Assembly (NCBI GenBank): GCA_023386555.1
Contig: JAEWJK010000013.1
Coordinates: 1 to 64,000, forward strand
Direction of reading: 5' to 3'
DNA: 64,000 bases
From: Bacteroidota bacterium
Lineage (GTDB): Bacteria; Bacteroidota; Bacteroidia; Chitinophagales; Chitinophagaceae
Made by a program: the position numbers and the translations under genes. The notes under the pieces are model-generated. The model worked only from the letters and a program-made list of their open reading frames with translations, did not search any database and was not told the origin of the DNA. Of the stretch, positions 8,546 to 17,321 are shown in pieces; position 1 is the first letter of the stretch, and the number at the start of each line of letters is the position of its first letter.

Positions 8546-9679
8546 ATGACACTATTATCGGGTCCGAATATATCAGGCAACGAATGGAAATATGTGAAGG
8601 ATTGCCTTGATACGGGTTGGGTTTCTTCGGTGGGTTCTTATGTAAACCGGTTTGAGGAAATGCTGGCTGAATTCACAGGTTCAAAATATGCTGTTGCTAC
8701 ATCCAATGGAACAACGGCTTTGCATGTTTCGCTGATGCTGGCAGGGGTACAGCAGAACGATTATGTGCTTGTTCCAAATCTAACATTCATTGCCTCTGTC
8801 AATTCCATTTCCTATACCGGTGCTGAACCTTTACTGGTAGATGTGAAACAGGATACCTGGCAAATGGACCTGGACCTGTTGGCAGATTACCTTGAACGGC
8901 ATACCTACCAGGAAAACGGTTGTTGTTATTTAACCAGTAACAAGAGATGCATACGTGCTATTATGCCTGTTCATGTGTTGGGAAACATGGTGGATATGAA
9001 TACGCTGATGCAACTGGCAGATAAATACTCACTACAAGTTATTGAAGACTCAACAGAAGCTCTGGGATCTTATTATGCTGAAAAGCACAGCGGCACATTT
9101 GGCATATTCGGCACATTCAGCTTTAATGGCAATAAGATCATTACTACTGGTGGTGGCGGAATGATCGTAACCAATGATGAATCTTTGGCTAAGAAAGCCA
9201 AACATCTTACTACACAGGCTAAGGCAGATGCGTTTGAATATTTTCACGATGAAGTGGGTTATAATTACCGGTTGGTGAATGTACTGGCCGCTATTGGTGT
9301 TGCCCAGATGGAACAGCTACCAGGCTTTTTGCAGAAAAAAGAGTATATTACGTCGTGCTATAAAAAAGAACTGGATGGTATTGCTGATATTTCGTTTCAG
9401 CAGGTTACCGAACAAACCAAACCAAACAACTGGCTGTTCACGCTTAGAAGCAAACATCAAAAGAAAGTGTTGGATGCTTTGAACAAAAAGCAGTTACAAT
9501 CACGACCGTTTTGGGTGCCGATGAATAAATTGCCCATGTATTCCGGATGTATATTCATTACGAATGAAAACATAACAGAAATATTGTATAAAGAGTGTTT
9601 CAGCATTCCATGTTCAACAGACATCAGTGATGAAGCATTGGCTTCGGTAGTTGAAACCATAAAAGAATCAGCCCTATAA
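8546..9679 (+). CDS. DegT/DnrJ/EryC1/StrS-family sugar aminotransferase, LegC/PglE-like
   Basis: A 377-residue PLP-dependent aminotransferase. The PLP-binding Lys197 is in FSFNGNKIITTGGGG, the pyridine-contacting Asp is in VIEDSTEALGSYY near residue 166, and SNGTTALH near 53 binds the phosphate. It should aminate the 4-keto sugar made by the dehydratase, using glutamate. The EDSTEALGS pattern and NKIITTGGGG are typical of the LegC/PglE branch. Its stop overlaps the start of the phosphoglycosyl transferase by one base (TAATG), tying the making of the amino sugar to its loading on lipid. Confidence 0.9.
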   Translation: MTLLSGPNISGNEWKYVKDCLDTGWVSSVGSYVNRFEEMLAEFTGSKYAVATSNGTTALHVSLMLAGVQQNDYVLVPNLTFIASVNSISYTGAEPLLVDVKQDTWQMDLDLLADYLERHTYQENGCCYLTSNKRCIRAIMPVHVLGNMVDMNTLMQLADKYSLQVIEDSTEALGSYYAEKHSGTFGIFGTFSFNGNKIITTGGGGMIVTNDESLAKKAKHLTTQAKADAFEYFHDEVGYNYRLVNVLAAIGVAQMEQLPGFLQKKEYITSCYKKELDGIADISFQQVTEQTKPNNWLFTLRSKHQKKVLDALNKKQLQSRPFWVPMNKLPMYSGCIFITNENITEILYKECFSIPCSTDISDEALASVVETIKESAL

Positions 9680-10359
9680 TGTATCTTTTTATCAAACGAT
9701 TTTTTGATATTGTGTTTTCCTTTATAGGATTGATGATATTGCTCCCGATTTTTCTGGTAATAGCCATATTGCTTCGCTTCACCGGAGAAGGTGAAGTTTT
9801 TTACCTGCAACAAAGAGTGGGATTTAAAAAAAGGATTTTCGGCATCTGGAAATTCGCTACTATGTTAAAGAACAGTCCAACAATGGAAGGTGGTTTAATA
9901 ACACTGAAAAAAGATCCGAGGCTTACACCGCTGGGTGGATTTTTAAGAACCAGTAAAATAAATGAGTTACCGCAGCTGATCAACATCCTGATCGGTGATA
10001 TGAGTTTTGTAGGCCCAAGGCCTGTTATGAAAAAAAGTTTTGATGCCTATCCAAAAGATGTGCAGGAAGTAATTTATAATGTTAAGCCGGGACTTACCGG
10101 TGTGGGGAGTGTGGTTTTCAGGGATGAAGAAACGATGATCACCAAAGTGCAAAACGAGGGAGGCGACACCTGGGAATTTTATATAACACAGATATATCCA
10201 TATAAAGGCCGACTTGAAAAATGGTACCAGGAGCATCAATCATTTAAAACTGATGTACTGCTGTTGTGGCTCACGTTCTGGCATATTGTTTCTCCAGAAA
10301 GTAATATGGTAAACAAGATATTCCCTGACCTGCCAAAAATTGATTCGCTCCCTGCATAA
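9679..10359 (+). CDS. PglC/WcaJ-type sugar-1-phosphate transferase to undecaprenyl phosphate
   Basis: A 226-residue monotopic phosphoglycosyl transferase close to the minimal PglC core, without the WbaP-type membrane extension. An N-terminal hydrophobic helix covers residues 9-32. The conserved FYLQQRVGFK, IWKFATM, LPQLINIL and GDMSFVGPRPV segments follow. It should start the glycan by moving a sugar phosphate, probably diacetylbacillosamine-like, from UDP to undecaprenyl phosphate at the inner membrane. The usual catalytic Asp-Glu dyad reads Asn95-Glu96 (KINELPQ), which is unusual for the nucleophile position. It comes just before the export genes. Confidence 0.88.
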   Translation: MYLFIKRFFDIVFSFIGLMILLPIFLVIAILLRFTGEGEVFYLQQRVGFKKRIFGIWKFATMLKNSPTMEGGLITLKKDPRLTPLGGFLRTSKINELPQLINILIGDMSFVGPRPVMKKSFDAYPKDVQEVIYNVKPGLTGVGSVVFRDEETMITKVQNEGGDTWEFYITQIYPYKGRLEKWYQEHQSFKTDVLLLWLTFWHIVSPESNMVNKIFPDLPKIDSLPA

Positions 10360-10408
10360 CCAGTTTGTTGGTTAATTTATATATTTCATTCTTAAAGTGT
10401 AATTGAAT

Positions 10409-12880
10409 ATGAAGCGTTTCGCATACCTGGTTACAGTTTTACTGATATTATCCTTATCTGCAACCGCCCAAAACATTCCAGGCCTACCCTCTAATTTAAA
10501 TTCAGTTCGTTCTGCTGATATTACCGATGAGCAAATTGTTATGGTGGTTCAACAGATGAACCAGAACAATATAACATCCAAACAAGCTTACCAGTTGATG
10601 TTGCAAAGAGGTATGAGCATGGTAGAAGCAAATCTTGTTGCGCAGCGAATAGACCGGGTGATGTTTCTGAATAATGAATCAAAGAAAAAGGAACAGAATG
10701 ATAGGGAAGATAGCTTTGATGATGAAACAATACCTTCAGGTAACAAGCGAAATACAAGAATGCCTGTTATTAAGAACGATACATTCACAGTAAAAAATCC
10801 GAAGAAAATATTTGGACTGGAAATTTTTAATAACGGTGTTTTACAGTTCGAACCAAATCTTAGAATTGCCACACCTGCCAATTATATCATTGGTCCGGAT
10901 GATGAGATAGTCATCAATATTTACGGTTACCAGGAAGCAAAATACAATGTTACAGTATCACCTGAAGGCGATATTACCATACCTTTTGCCGGAACTATTT
11001 ATGTGGCAGGTTTAACAATGGAGCAAGCTTCTGCTAAGATCAGGAATAAACTTGCATCCTCGGGTTACTCAAACATTCGTACTGGATTAACCAAGGTAAA
11101 CATCAGTATTGGTAAGATCAGGAGTATTAAAGTAACCATCTTAGGTGAAGTAAATAAACCAGGTAGTTATACATTACCCTCACTTGCAACTGTATTCAAC
11201 GCATTATATCTTTCAGCAGGTCCTAATGAAATCGGAAGTATGCGAAATATACAGGTGATACGAAATGGCAAGATCATCGATCAACTTGATATGTATGATT
11301 TTCTGGTGAATGGAAATCAATCCGGCAATATTCAATTGAGAGACCAGGATGTTATTCGTATTCCACCTTATACCACAAGAGTTTCTTTTGAAGGGGAAGT
11401 AAAAAGACCAGGTTTGTTTGAAGTAAAGGAGGGAGAAAACCTGCAACAGGTATTGGGTTTTGCCGGTGGTTTCACAGACAGTGCATACACAGCAAGCATC
11501 AAAGCGTATAAAACAACTGATACGGAAAAGAGGATCTTTGATATTGAGAAATCAAAATTCTCTTCATATTTTCCTTCACGTTCAGAAAGCTATACTGTTT
11601 CAAAAGTCATCAATCGCTTTGCAAACAGGGTAATCATACAAGGAGCAGTTTATTTGCCTGGTGAATATGAACTTTCTGAAGGGCTTACTGCAGGACAGTT
11701 AATAAGAAGAGCCCAGGGCCTTAAAGAAGAAGCTTACCTGGAAAGAGGGTTGATCAAACGTTTAAGTCCTTCACTAAAAGAAGAGTTGATTGCTTTCAAT
11801 CCCGCTGCAATCTTATCTGGTGCCAGCAAGGATATTACATTACAGAAGAATGATGAAGTAACAATCTCATCTGTTCTAAATTTCAGAGATAAGCAAACCA
11901 TACTTATTAATGGAGAGGTAAGAAAGCCTGGCGAATTTGCTTACCAGGAAAATATGTCTTTAAAAGATGCTTTGTTATTGTCTGGTGGATTTACAGATGC
12001 TGCTACTTCACAACGTATTGAGATTGCCAGAAGATTAAACAAAGAAGGTTTTGATACAACCCATATGGAAATTGCTGAAGTGATTAATGTAGAATCATTA
12101 GCAAGCCTGGATGTTAATGGTAATGATGTTAAACTAAGGCCATGGGATGTTATTGTTGTTAGAAAGAATCCGTCTTTCAGAACACAGGTAAATGTTCGGA
12201 TTGAAGGTGAGGTGGCTTATCCCGGAAATTATGTTTTACAGAGTAAGAATGAAAAGGTGAGTGATCTGTTAAAGAGAGCAGGTGGACTTACAAGAGAAGC
12301 TTATCCTTTAGGTGTTTATTTAAAAAGACTGAATACGAAATCCGTAGTTGATCAACTTACGAGCGAGAAAGTAAGTAAAATACAACAAGAGTTAAAAGAT
12401 ACTACCAGTAAAGTAGAGCAGGAAGTATTACGTCCTTTCGATCAAATGGCCATCAATCTTGCAGACGTAATTGCAAATCCCGGAGGTATAGATGATATTA
12501 CTTTAGAAGAAGGTGATGTGCTAACCATTCCACGCAGAAAATCTGAAGTACGCATTTCGGGTGAAGTTTTATTTCCAACCCAGATTGTTTATGAAGAAAA
12601 CATGAGCATGGAAGATTATCTTAACAGGGCAGGAGGAATGACAGACATTGCCGATAAGAAAAAATTATACGTACTCTATCCAAATGGAAATGCCAGCAGA
12701 ACAACGAAATATTTGTTTGGGAAGAGATATCCTGAAATAACACCTGGTGCAGAGATAATCGTTCCTAAGAAACCTGAGAATAAAAGAAACAAATTAAGTA
12801 CCGCAGAGTTGATAGGCATTACTACAGCCATAACTTCTCTTGCAGGTGTTCTGATTGCACTTATTGTAAATGTTAAGTAG
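10409..12880 (+). CDS. Wza-like polysaccharide export protein with six SLBB repeats
   Basis: An 823-residue exported protein. ATG at 10409 gives a clear signal peptide (MKRFAYLVTVLLILSLSATAQ), better than TTG at 10403. The Poly_export domain covers about 145-240 (YIIGPDDEIVINIYG). It is followed by six SLBB-type units recognisable by GEV-x-x-PG or close variants, near residues 250, 330, 410, 500, 595 and 710. A hydrophobic C-terminal helix (LIGITTAITSLAGVLIALIV) ends it. Wza proteins form the outer membrane exit pore for surface polysaccharide. E. coli Wza is about 380 residues with two SLBB units, so this is a long Bacteroidota form. The Wzz-like partner follows 9 bases later. Confidence 0.92.
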   Translation: MKRFAYLVTVLLILSLSATAQNIPGLPSNLNSVRSADITDEQIVMVVQQMNQNNITSKQAYQLMLQRGMSMVEANLVAQRIDRVMFLNNESKKKEQNDREDSFDDETIPSGNKRNTRMPVIKNDTFTVKNPKKIFGLEIFNNGVLQFEPNLRIATPANYIIGPDDEIVINIYGYQEAKYNVTVSPEGDITIPFAGTIYVAGLTMEQASAKIRNKLASSGYSNIRTGLTKVNISIGKIRSIKVTILGEVNKPGSYTLPSLATVFNALYLSAGPNEIGSMRNIQVIRNGKIIDQLDMYDFLVNGNQSGNIQLRDQDVIRIPPYTTRVSFEGEVKRPGLFEVKEGENLQQVLGFAGGFTDSAYTASIKAYKTTDTEKRIFDIEKSKFSSYFPSRSESYTVSKVINRFANRVIIQGAVYLPGEYELSEGLTAGQLIRRAQGLKEEAYLERGLIKRLSPSLKEELIAFNPAAILSGASKDITLQKNDEVTISSVLNFRDKQTILINGEVRKPGEFAYQENMSLKDALLLSGGFTDAATSQRIEIARRLNKEGFDTTHMEIAEVINVESLASLDVNGNDVKLRPWDVIVVRKNPSFRTQVNVRIEGEVAYPGNYVLQSKNEKVSDLLKRAGGLTREAYPLGVYLKRLNTKSVVDQLTSEKVSKIQQELKDTTSKVEQEVLRPFDQMAINLADVIANPGGIDDITLEEGDVLTIPRRKSEVRISGEVLFPTQIVYEENMSMEDYLNRAGGMTDIADKKKLYVLYPNGNASRTTKYLFGKRYPEITPGAEIIVPKKPENKRNKLSTAELIGITTAITSLAGVLIALIVNVK

Positions 12881-12889
12881 TTAATTACT

Positions 12890-13948
12890 ATGCCGGATAA
12901 AGAAAAGGTAACTATAGTTAATGTAGTTCAACATGGTAAATTTTTGTTTCAGTATTTATTGGGTAAGTGGTTGATCATTGGTTTGATCAGCCTACTCTGT
13001 GCAATACTTGGCGTAACTTATATCTGGCTTAAAAAGCCAATGTACATTGCCGAAATGAGTTTTGTTACAGAGACCGAATCAAAAAATAACATAAGTGCTT
13101 ATGCAAGTATAGCTGCTCAATTCGGAATTGATCTTGGAGCGGGTGGAAGTAGCTCTTTATTTGAGGGTGAAAATTTGATAGAACTTTTAAAAAGTAAGCA
13201 CCTGATTATTCAAACGTTACTTTCTAAAATTAATAAAGAAAGAGAGGCGTTAATGATAGAGCAATATTTAGCAATAGAAGGACTGGCAGATGAAGAAACA
13301 TCAAAGATGAACTTTGAGAAGTACTATCAACAACCTGAAAGAAAGAGGGATAGTATAATATTAAAGGCTGCAGTAAATATAAGGAACAAATTTCTTAGCA
13401 TAAATAAGCGTGATAAAAAGTTAAGTATAATTGACCTACGGATGTTCTATAAAGATGAAATGTTTGCAAAGCGATTCTGTGAATTATTAGCTTATAATGC
13501 CATTCAATATTATACAGATTATAAGGTAAAAAAGTCTAAGCAAAATGTTGCGATACTTGAAAGGCAAACAGATTCCGTAAGATCGATGCTCTATGGAAAC
13601 ATTGGTGAGATGGCTGCAATTAATGATCTGAATGTTAACCCAACCCGACAAATTGTAAGAACAGGGTCACAACGTAAGCAGGTGGATGTTCAGGCTAATA
13701 GTGCCTTGTATGTTGAATTGGTGAAAAACCTTGAGCTTAGCCGACTATCGCTTCGAAAAGAAACTCCATTAATTCAAATTGTTGATACTCCAATCCTGCC
13801 TTTAGAGATAAAAGGAATAGGCAGATTATTAGGGGGTATAATTGGTGGATTTATAGGCGCTATACTTACAATTGTATTTTTAGTTCTATCAATGTGGTAT
13901 AACAAGATCAAAGCGGCCGTAAATAACTCCAGTAAAAGGGATTCTTGA
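12890..13948 (+). CDS. Wzz-like chain-length/co-polymerase protein without kinase domain
   Basis: A 352-residue inner membrane protein with the Wzz layout: a first membrane helix at about 25-48 (WLIIGLISLLCAILGVTYIW), a large periplasmic region, and a second helix at about 310-335 rich in glycine (LLGGIIGGFIGAILTIVFL). These proteins set chain length and link the polymerase to the exporter. The cytoplasmic tail after the second helix is short (KIKAAVNNSSKRDS), and there is no Walker motif, so no BY-kinase is fused. The stop overlaps the TTG start of the next gene by four bases. Base composition turns clearly more AT-rich here and stays so up to about 19 kb. Confidence 0.87.
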   Translation: MPDKEKVTIVNVVQHGKFLFQYLLGKWLIIGLISLLCAILGVTYIWLKKPMYIAEMSFVTETESKNNISAYASIAAQFGIDLGAGGSSSLFEGENLIELLKSKHLIIQTLLSKINKEREALMIEQYLAIEGLADEETSKMNFEKYYQQPERKRDSIILKAAVNIRNKFLSINKRDKKLSIIDLRMFYKDEMFAKRFCELLAYNAIQYYTDYKVKKSKQNVAILERQTDSVRSMLYGNIGEMAAINDLNVNPTRQIVRTGSQRKQVDVQANSALYVELVKNLELSRLSLRKETPLIQIVDTPILPLEIKGIGRLLGGIIGGFIGAILTIVFLVLSMWYNKIKAAVNNSSKRDS

Positions 13949-15057
13949 GCACACATATAATAACCCATCCGGAAAGCCAATTTCTTTTAACCAGAACTAT
14001 TGTAAGTTTAATCTTAGCAATAGTGATTTTTATTTCAACTCAAATAATAATTGAGGAATGGAATCCTGATTGGTTTGCATATTATAAAATATTTGAAGAC
14101 GGAGGTTGGGGTGAAGGGAGAGATAAGGATATTGGTTTTTCCTTCATAATATCTCTGTTTAAAATAATAATAGGGAATGATTATGAACTATTCCGAATAT
14201 TCGTAGCGGTTTATTTGTCAATTTTTAGTCTTGTATTAGCAAGAGGCCTGATTCTTACTCAGTCAAGCGTGGCGTCAGCTTTTGTTGTGGCTGTAGCGAT
14301 ATTCTCATTAATGATAGTAAGGTCTACAATTCAGATCAGAGAAGGCATTGCCATCACTTTTGTTTTGTATTCTTTTGTTAGGATGTTTAATATAATTGGA
14401 GAAAAGAATTCTTCTTTCCATATAAACGTGGATTGGAAAATAATCACACTGCTTGTTATAGCATTCTTTATTCATTCAGGTACCTTAATCTTTCTTGCAT
14501 TGTATTTTCTTGCATGTTTTTTTTCTCCTATAAGGCAAAGATCCATTAAGTCTATAGTATTGTTAGAGTTTTTAGTAGCAGTAATCGTTTTTGCTATAGC
14601 CATTGGTTTTGGCTTTTCTTATAACCTTTTAGTATCAGATAACACAGTCTTTTTTGGCGGAATGGATTTAGATGAAACAACCAATTTTACAGTGGGTAAA
14701 CTCGGATATTGGACAGTGTATGGATTTTTTGTTTTCATGCTTCGTCATAGAATGCTGGAGTACTGTGATAATTCTAATTTGCCTCATATTGCGGTTACTT
14801 ATTTGAAATTATTTGCAGGTATTATAATGCCAATTGTATATAGCCTTATTCTGGTTCTAATATTTTTTCAATCATCGAGTTTAATAACCGGAGCAATGAG
14901 TCGTTTATTAAATCTCACGATGGGTATAAATATTTTAGTCTTAGCTTTTAAAACAAGAAACTCTTTGTTTATAATCTTGTTTTCGTTATTTTTTATAATA
15001 GACCAGGTTAGGATTGTGATTGATGCTTTATTAAGTTATGATATGATTGACTTGTAA
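13945..15057 (+). CDS. EpsG-family O-antigen/exopolysaccharide polymerase (Wzy-like)
   Basis: A 370-residue membrane protein with about ten predicted hydrophobic helices. It has the EpsG-like N-terminal pattern in which the first helix is followed by NPDWFAYYKIF and DIGFSFIISLFK. It probably polymerises repeat units at the periplasmic face of the inner membrane, together with the flippase encoded at 16070. The start is TTG at 13945, overlapping the Wzz stop; no ATG is available before the first helix. Polymerases of this kind vary greatly in sequence, so the assignment rests on topology, the EpsG-like motif and the position between Wzz and Wzx. Confidence 0.78.
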   Translation: MSTHIITHPESQFLLTRTIVSLILAIVIFISTQIIIEEWNPDWFAYYKIFEDGGWGEGRDKDIGFSFIISLFKIIIGNDYELFRIFVAVYLSIFSLVLARGLILTQSSVASAFVVAVAIFSLMIVRSTIQIREGIAITFVLYSFVRMFNIIGEKNSSFHINVDWKIITLLVIAFFIHSGTLIFLALYFLACFFSPIRQRSIKSIVLLEFLVAVIVFAIAIGFGFSYNLLVSDNTVFFGGMDLDETTNFTVGKLGYWTVYGFFVFMLRHRMLEYCDNSNLPHIAVTYLKLFAGIIMPIVYSLILVLIFFQSSSLITGAMSRLLNLTMGINILVLAFKTRNSLFIILFSLFFIIDQVRIVIDALLSYDMIDL

Positions 15058-15140
15058 TAACTAATAATGTTTTGTCAATAGTAAGTTACTGTAAAGGCTT
15101 AGGCGTTAAATTTTTGAGATATATCTGGTAATTATTTAAA

Positions 15141-16070
15141 ATGAACTGTAAGATTTGCTCATCTTCCGCCGGAATAAACATTGTTGCAAAAGATAATGGA
15201 ACAGGAAACTCTTTCAACTATTGGCAATGCGATTCCTGCCAGGTTGTTTTTCTACAGCAGATTCCTGAGAGCTATGAAAAATACTATAGTAGTAATTACT
15301 ACAGTTTTGTAGAAGACGATGCAAAAAGCCTTATTTCATTTATCAAACAAAAGCGAGATGCTTTTCATTTAAAAAACAGCGGTTTTGCTGGAGGTATCCT
15401 GGGTTCATTAATACCAAATTACAATTTACAGGCACTGCAATTACTGCAGCTTAAACCGTCAGATATTTTATTAGATATTGGTTGTGGTATCGGAAAGGAA
15501 ATACGATCGTTAAAGCAAAATGGATTTAATTATGTTCATGGGATCGATCCATATATAACAAATGATATCTTTTTAAATAATGAATTGCTTGTTGCCAAAA
15601 AAGATATAGATGAACTTGAAGGACATTTCGACGTAATCACAATGCATCATTCATTTGAACACATGAATGAACCATTGCAGGTGTTACAGAAATTATATCG
15701 GCATCTTTCAGCCTCCGGAAGAATAATGATAAGAATACCTGTAGCGGATTCCTATGCTTACCAGAAATTCGGAACATCATGGGTACAATTCGATGCACCA
15801 AGACATATCTTTTTGCATACAAAAAAGAGTATTGCATTATTAGCTGAACAAACAGGCTTTATTATAGATAATTTCTTTTCAGATTCCAGTTCATTTCAAT
15901 TTTGGGGTACCAGGTTAAATAAGAAAGGTTACAGTATCCATTCGGTTCCTAAAAGGAAAATATTTTTAAGCAAATTAGCATCAGTTTTTAAAGGTGAGTC
16001 CCGTTTCGCTAAATCATTGAATAAACAGGGAAAGGGTGATCAGGCCATTTTTATTCTTCGAAAAGCATAA
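15141..16070 (+). CDS. Class I SAM-dependent methyltransferase with N-terminal CxxC pairs
   Basis: A 309-residue protein. The first 35 residues carry two CxxC pairs (CKIC and CDSC), a likely zinc ribbon. A Rossmann methyltransferase domain starts near 110 with motif I DIGCGIGKEI and acidic post-motif GIDP. HHSFEHMNEP lies near residue 170 and RHIFLHTKKS near 220. Such proteins in polysaccharide loci usually methylate a sugar or cap the chain. The one-base overlap (TAATG) with the flippase gene ties it to assembly. The target group is unknown. About 80 bases before the gene hold no clear signal. Confidence 0.85.
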   Translation: MNCKICSSSAGINIVAKDNGTGNSFNYWQCDSCQVVFLQQIPESYEKYYSSNYYSFVEDDAKSLISFIKQKRDAFHLKNSGFAGGILGSLIPNYNLQALQLLQLKPSDILLDIGCGIGKEIRSLKQNGFNYVHGIDPYITNDIFLNNELLVAKKDIDELEGHFDVITMHHSFEHMNEPLQVLQKLYRHLSASGRIMIRIPVADSYAYQKFGTSWVQFDAPRHIFLHTKKSIALLAEQTGFIIDNFFSDSSSFQFWGTRLNKKGYSIHSVPKRKIFLSKLASVFKGESRFAKSLNKQGKGDQAIFILRKA

Positions 16071-17320
16071 TGCATTTTAAGCAACTTATTAAAAACTTTT
16101 TTTCTTTAAGTCTTCTCCAGGCTGTTAATTATATCGTACCCTTACTATTACTGCCTTTTATCATCTCTAAAGTTGGCATTGGTAACTATGGTATAGCCAA
16201 CTATGTTGTAACTGTGTTTGTTCCACTTAAAATTTTGATTGATTATGGCTATAATCTTTCAGCAATAAGAGATATTGCAGCAGCAGCTAATAATAAGGCA
16301 AAAGTGGGTGATATTATATCGAGACTGTTATTTACTAAATTCTTTTTGTTAGTGGTAGTATTTCTTTGCCTGCTATTGTGTATTTGGTTAATTCCTTTAG
16401 CTAAGGAAAGTGCTACGATCTTATTGCTATCGTTCACCTTGGTAGTGGGTCAGTCTTTTTTGCCTATGTGGTATTTTCAGGCAATAGAAAAGGCCGGTGT
16501 TATGGTAGTATTTAGTGTAATTACCAGGGTGCTTTATATAGGTCTGATCTTTTTTCTCATTCAAACACCTTCAGACTATATTTATCTCAATTTTTACCTG
16601 GGTATTTCTGATATACTGCTTACCGTTTTTGCATTCGGTTATATAATTTTTAGAGATAGAATAGGTTTAAGTTTTGTAAACGCATTAACTGTTAAAGAAG
16701 AGCTTAGGCGAAACTTTTCTATTGCCAATGTAAGTGTACTTACTAATTTATGTTTAAGCTTCCCTCTAATTTCTCTTGGAATCTTCTCAAGTAAAACAGT
16801 TGTCGGTTACTATGGAGTTGCTGATAAAATTCTCCAAGTATTAAGAACAAGTGTAGTTATCTTGTACGGATCAAGTTTTCCCCGTGTTATGGCATTATAT
16901 AGAGAATCGCTAACGGCATTATCTTTATTTGTGAGAAGGCTACATCTAATTATCCTTGGAGTATATATTCCTGTCGCCATTTTTTGTTTAGTGTATCCTG
17001 AAATTATTGTAGGAATGTTTGTAGATGAAATTCCTTCATCAACTGTTATCATTGTGCGGATTTTTGCATTTATTCCTTTGATTGCTGCGTTAGATATAAT
17101 TCCAAGTCATTTTATGCTCATCACCAACCGAAATAATTTATATGCAAAAATGTTTTTGGTTAGCAGCATATTCAGCATTATAGTTTCAATTAGTCTAGTA
17201 TATGCCTTTGATTTTTTAGGTGCTGCTGTAAGTGCCTTGCTGGTTGAAGTTTTTATTTTATTATTACTAGTGTTAGCAAATAGGAAAATGCTAGGTAATC
17301 TATTATTAACAAAGAACTGA
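16070..17320 (+). CDS. Wzx-like lipid-linked oligosaccharide flippase
   Basis: A 416-residue membrane protein of the MOP superfamily (Polysacc_synt). It has about twelve hydrophobic segments and begins with FKQLIKNFFSLSLLQAVNYIVPLLLLP-like text, the usual Wzx start. It should move the undecaprenyl-linked repeat unit across the inner membrane. The gene is in the AT-rich middle of the locus beside the polymerase candidate, as is common for specificity genes gained by transfer. Next comes a glycosyltransferase whose TTG start lies two bases after this stop. Confidence 0.87.
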   Translation: MHFKQLIKNFFSLSLLQAVNYIVPLLLLPFIISKVGIGNYGIANYVVTVFVPLKILIDYGYNLSAIRDIAAAANNKAKVGDIISRLLFTKFFLLVVVFLCLLLCIWLIPLAKESATILLLSFTLVVGQSFLPMWYFQAIEKAGVMVVFSVITRVLYIGLIFFLIQTPSDYIYLNFYLGISDILLTVFAFGYIIFRDRIGLSFVNALTVKEELRRNFSIANVSVLTNLCLSFPLISLGIFSSKTVVGYYGVADKILQVLRTSVVILYGSSFPRVMALYRESLTALSLFVRRLHLIILGVYIPVAIFCLVYPEIIVGMFVDEIPSSTVIIVRIFAFIPLIAALDIIPSHFMLITNRNNLYAKMFLVSSIFSIIVSISLVYAFDFLGAAVSALLVEVFILLLLVLANRKMLGNLLLTKN

Positions 17321-17321
17321 A

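Noticed and set aside
9457..9813. A 118-residue minus-strand frame over the aminotransferase and PglC junction.
   Set aside because: It is antisense to two conserved, overlapping genes and looks like a shadow.
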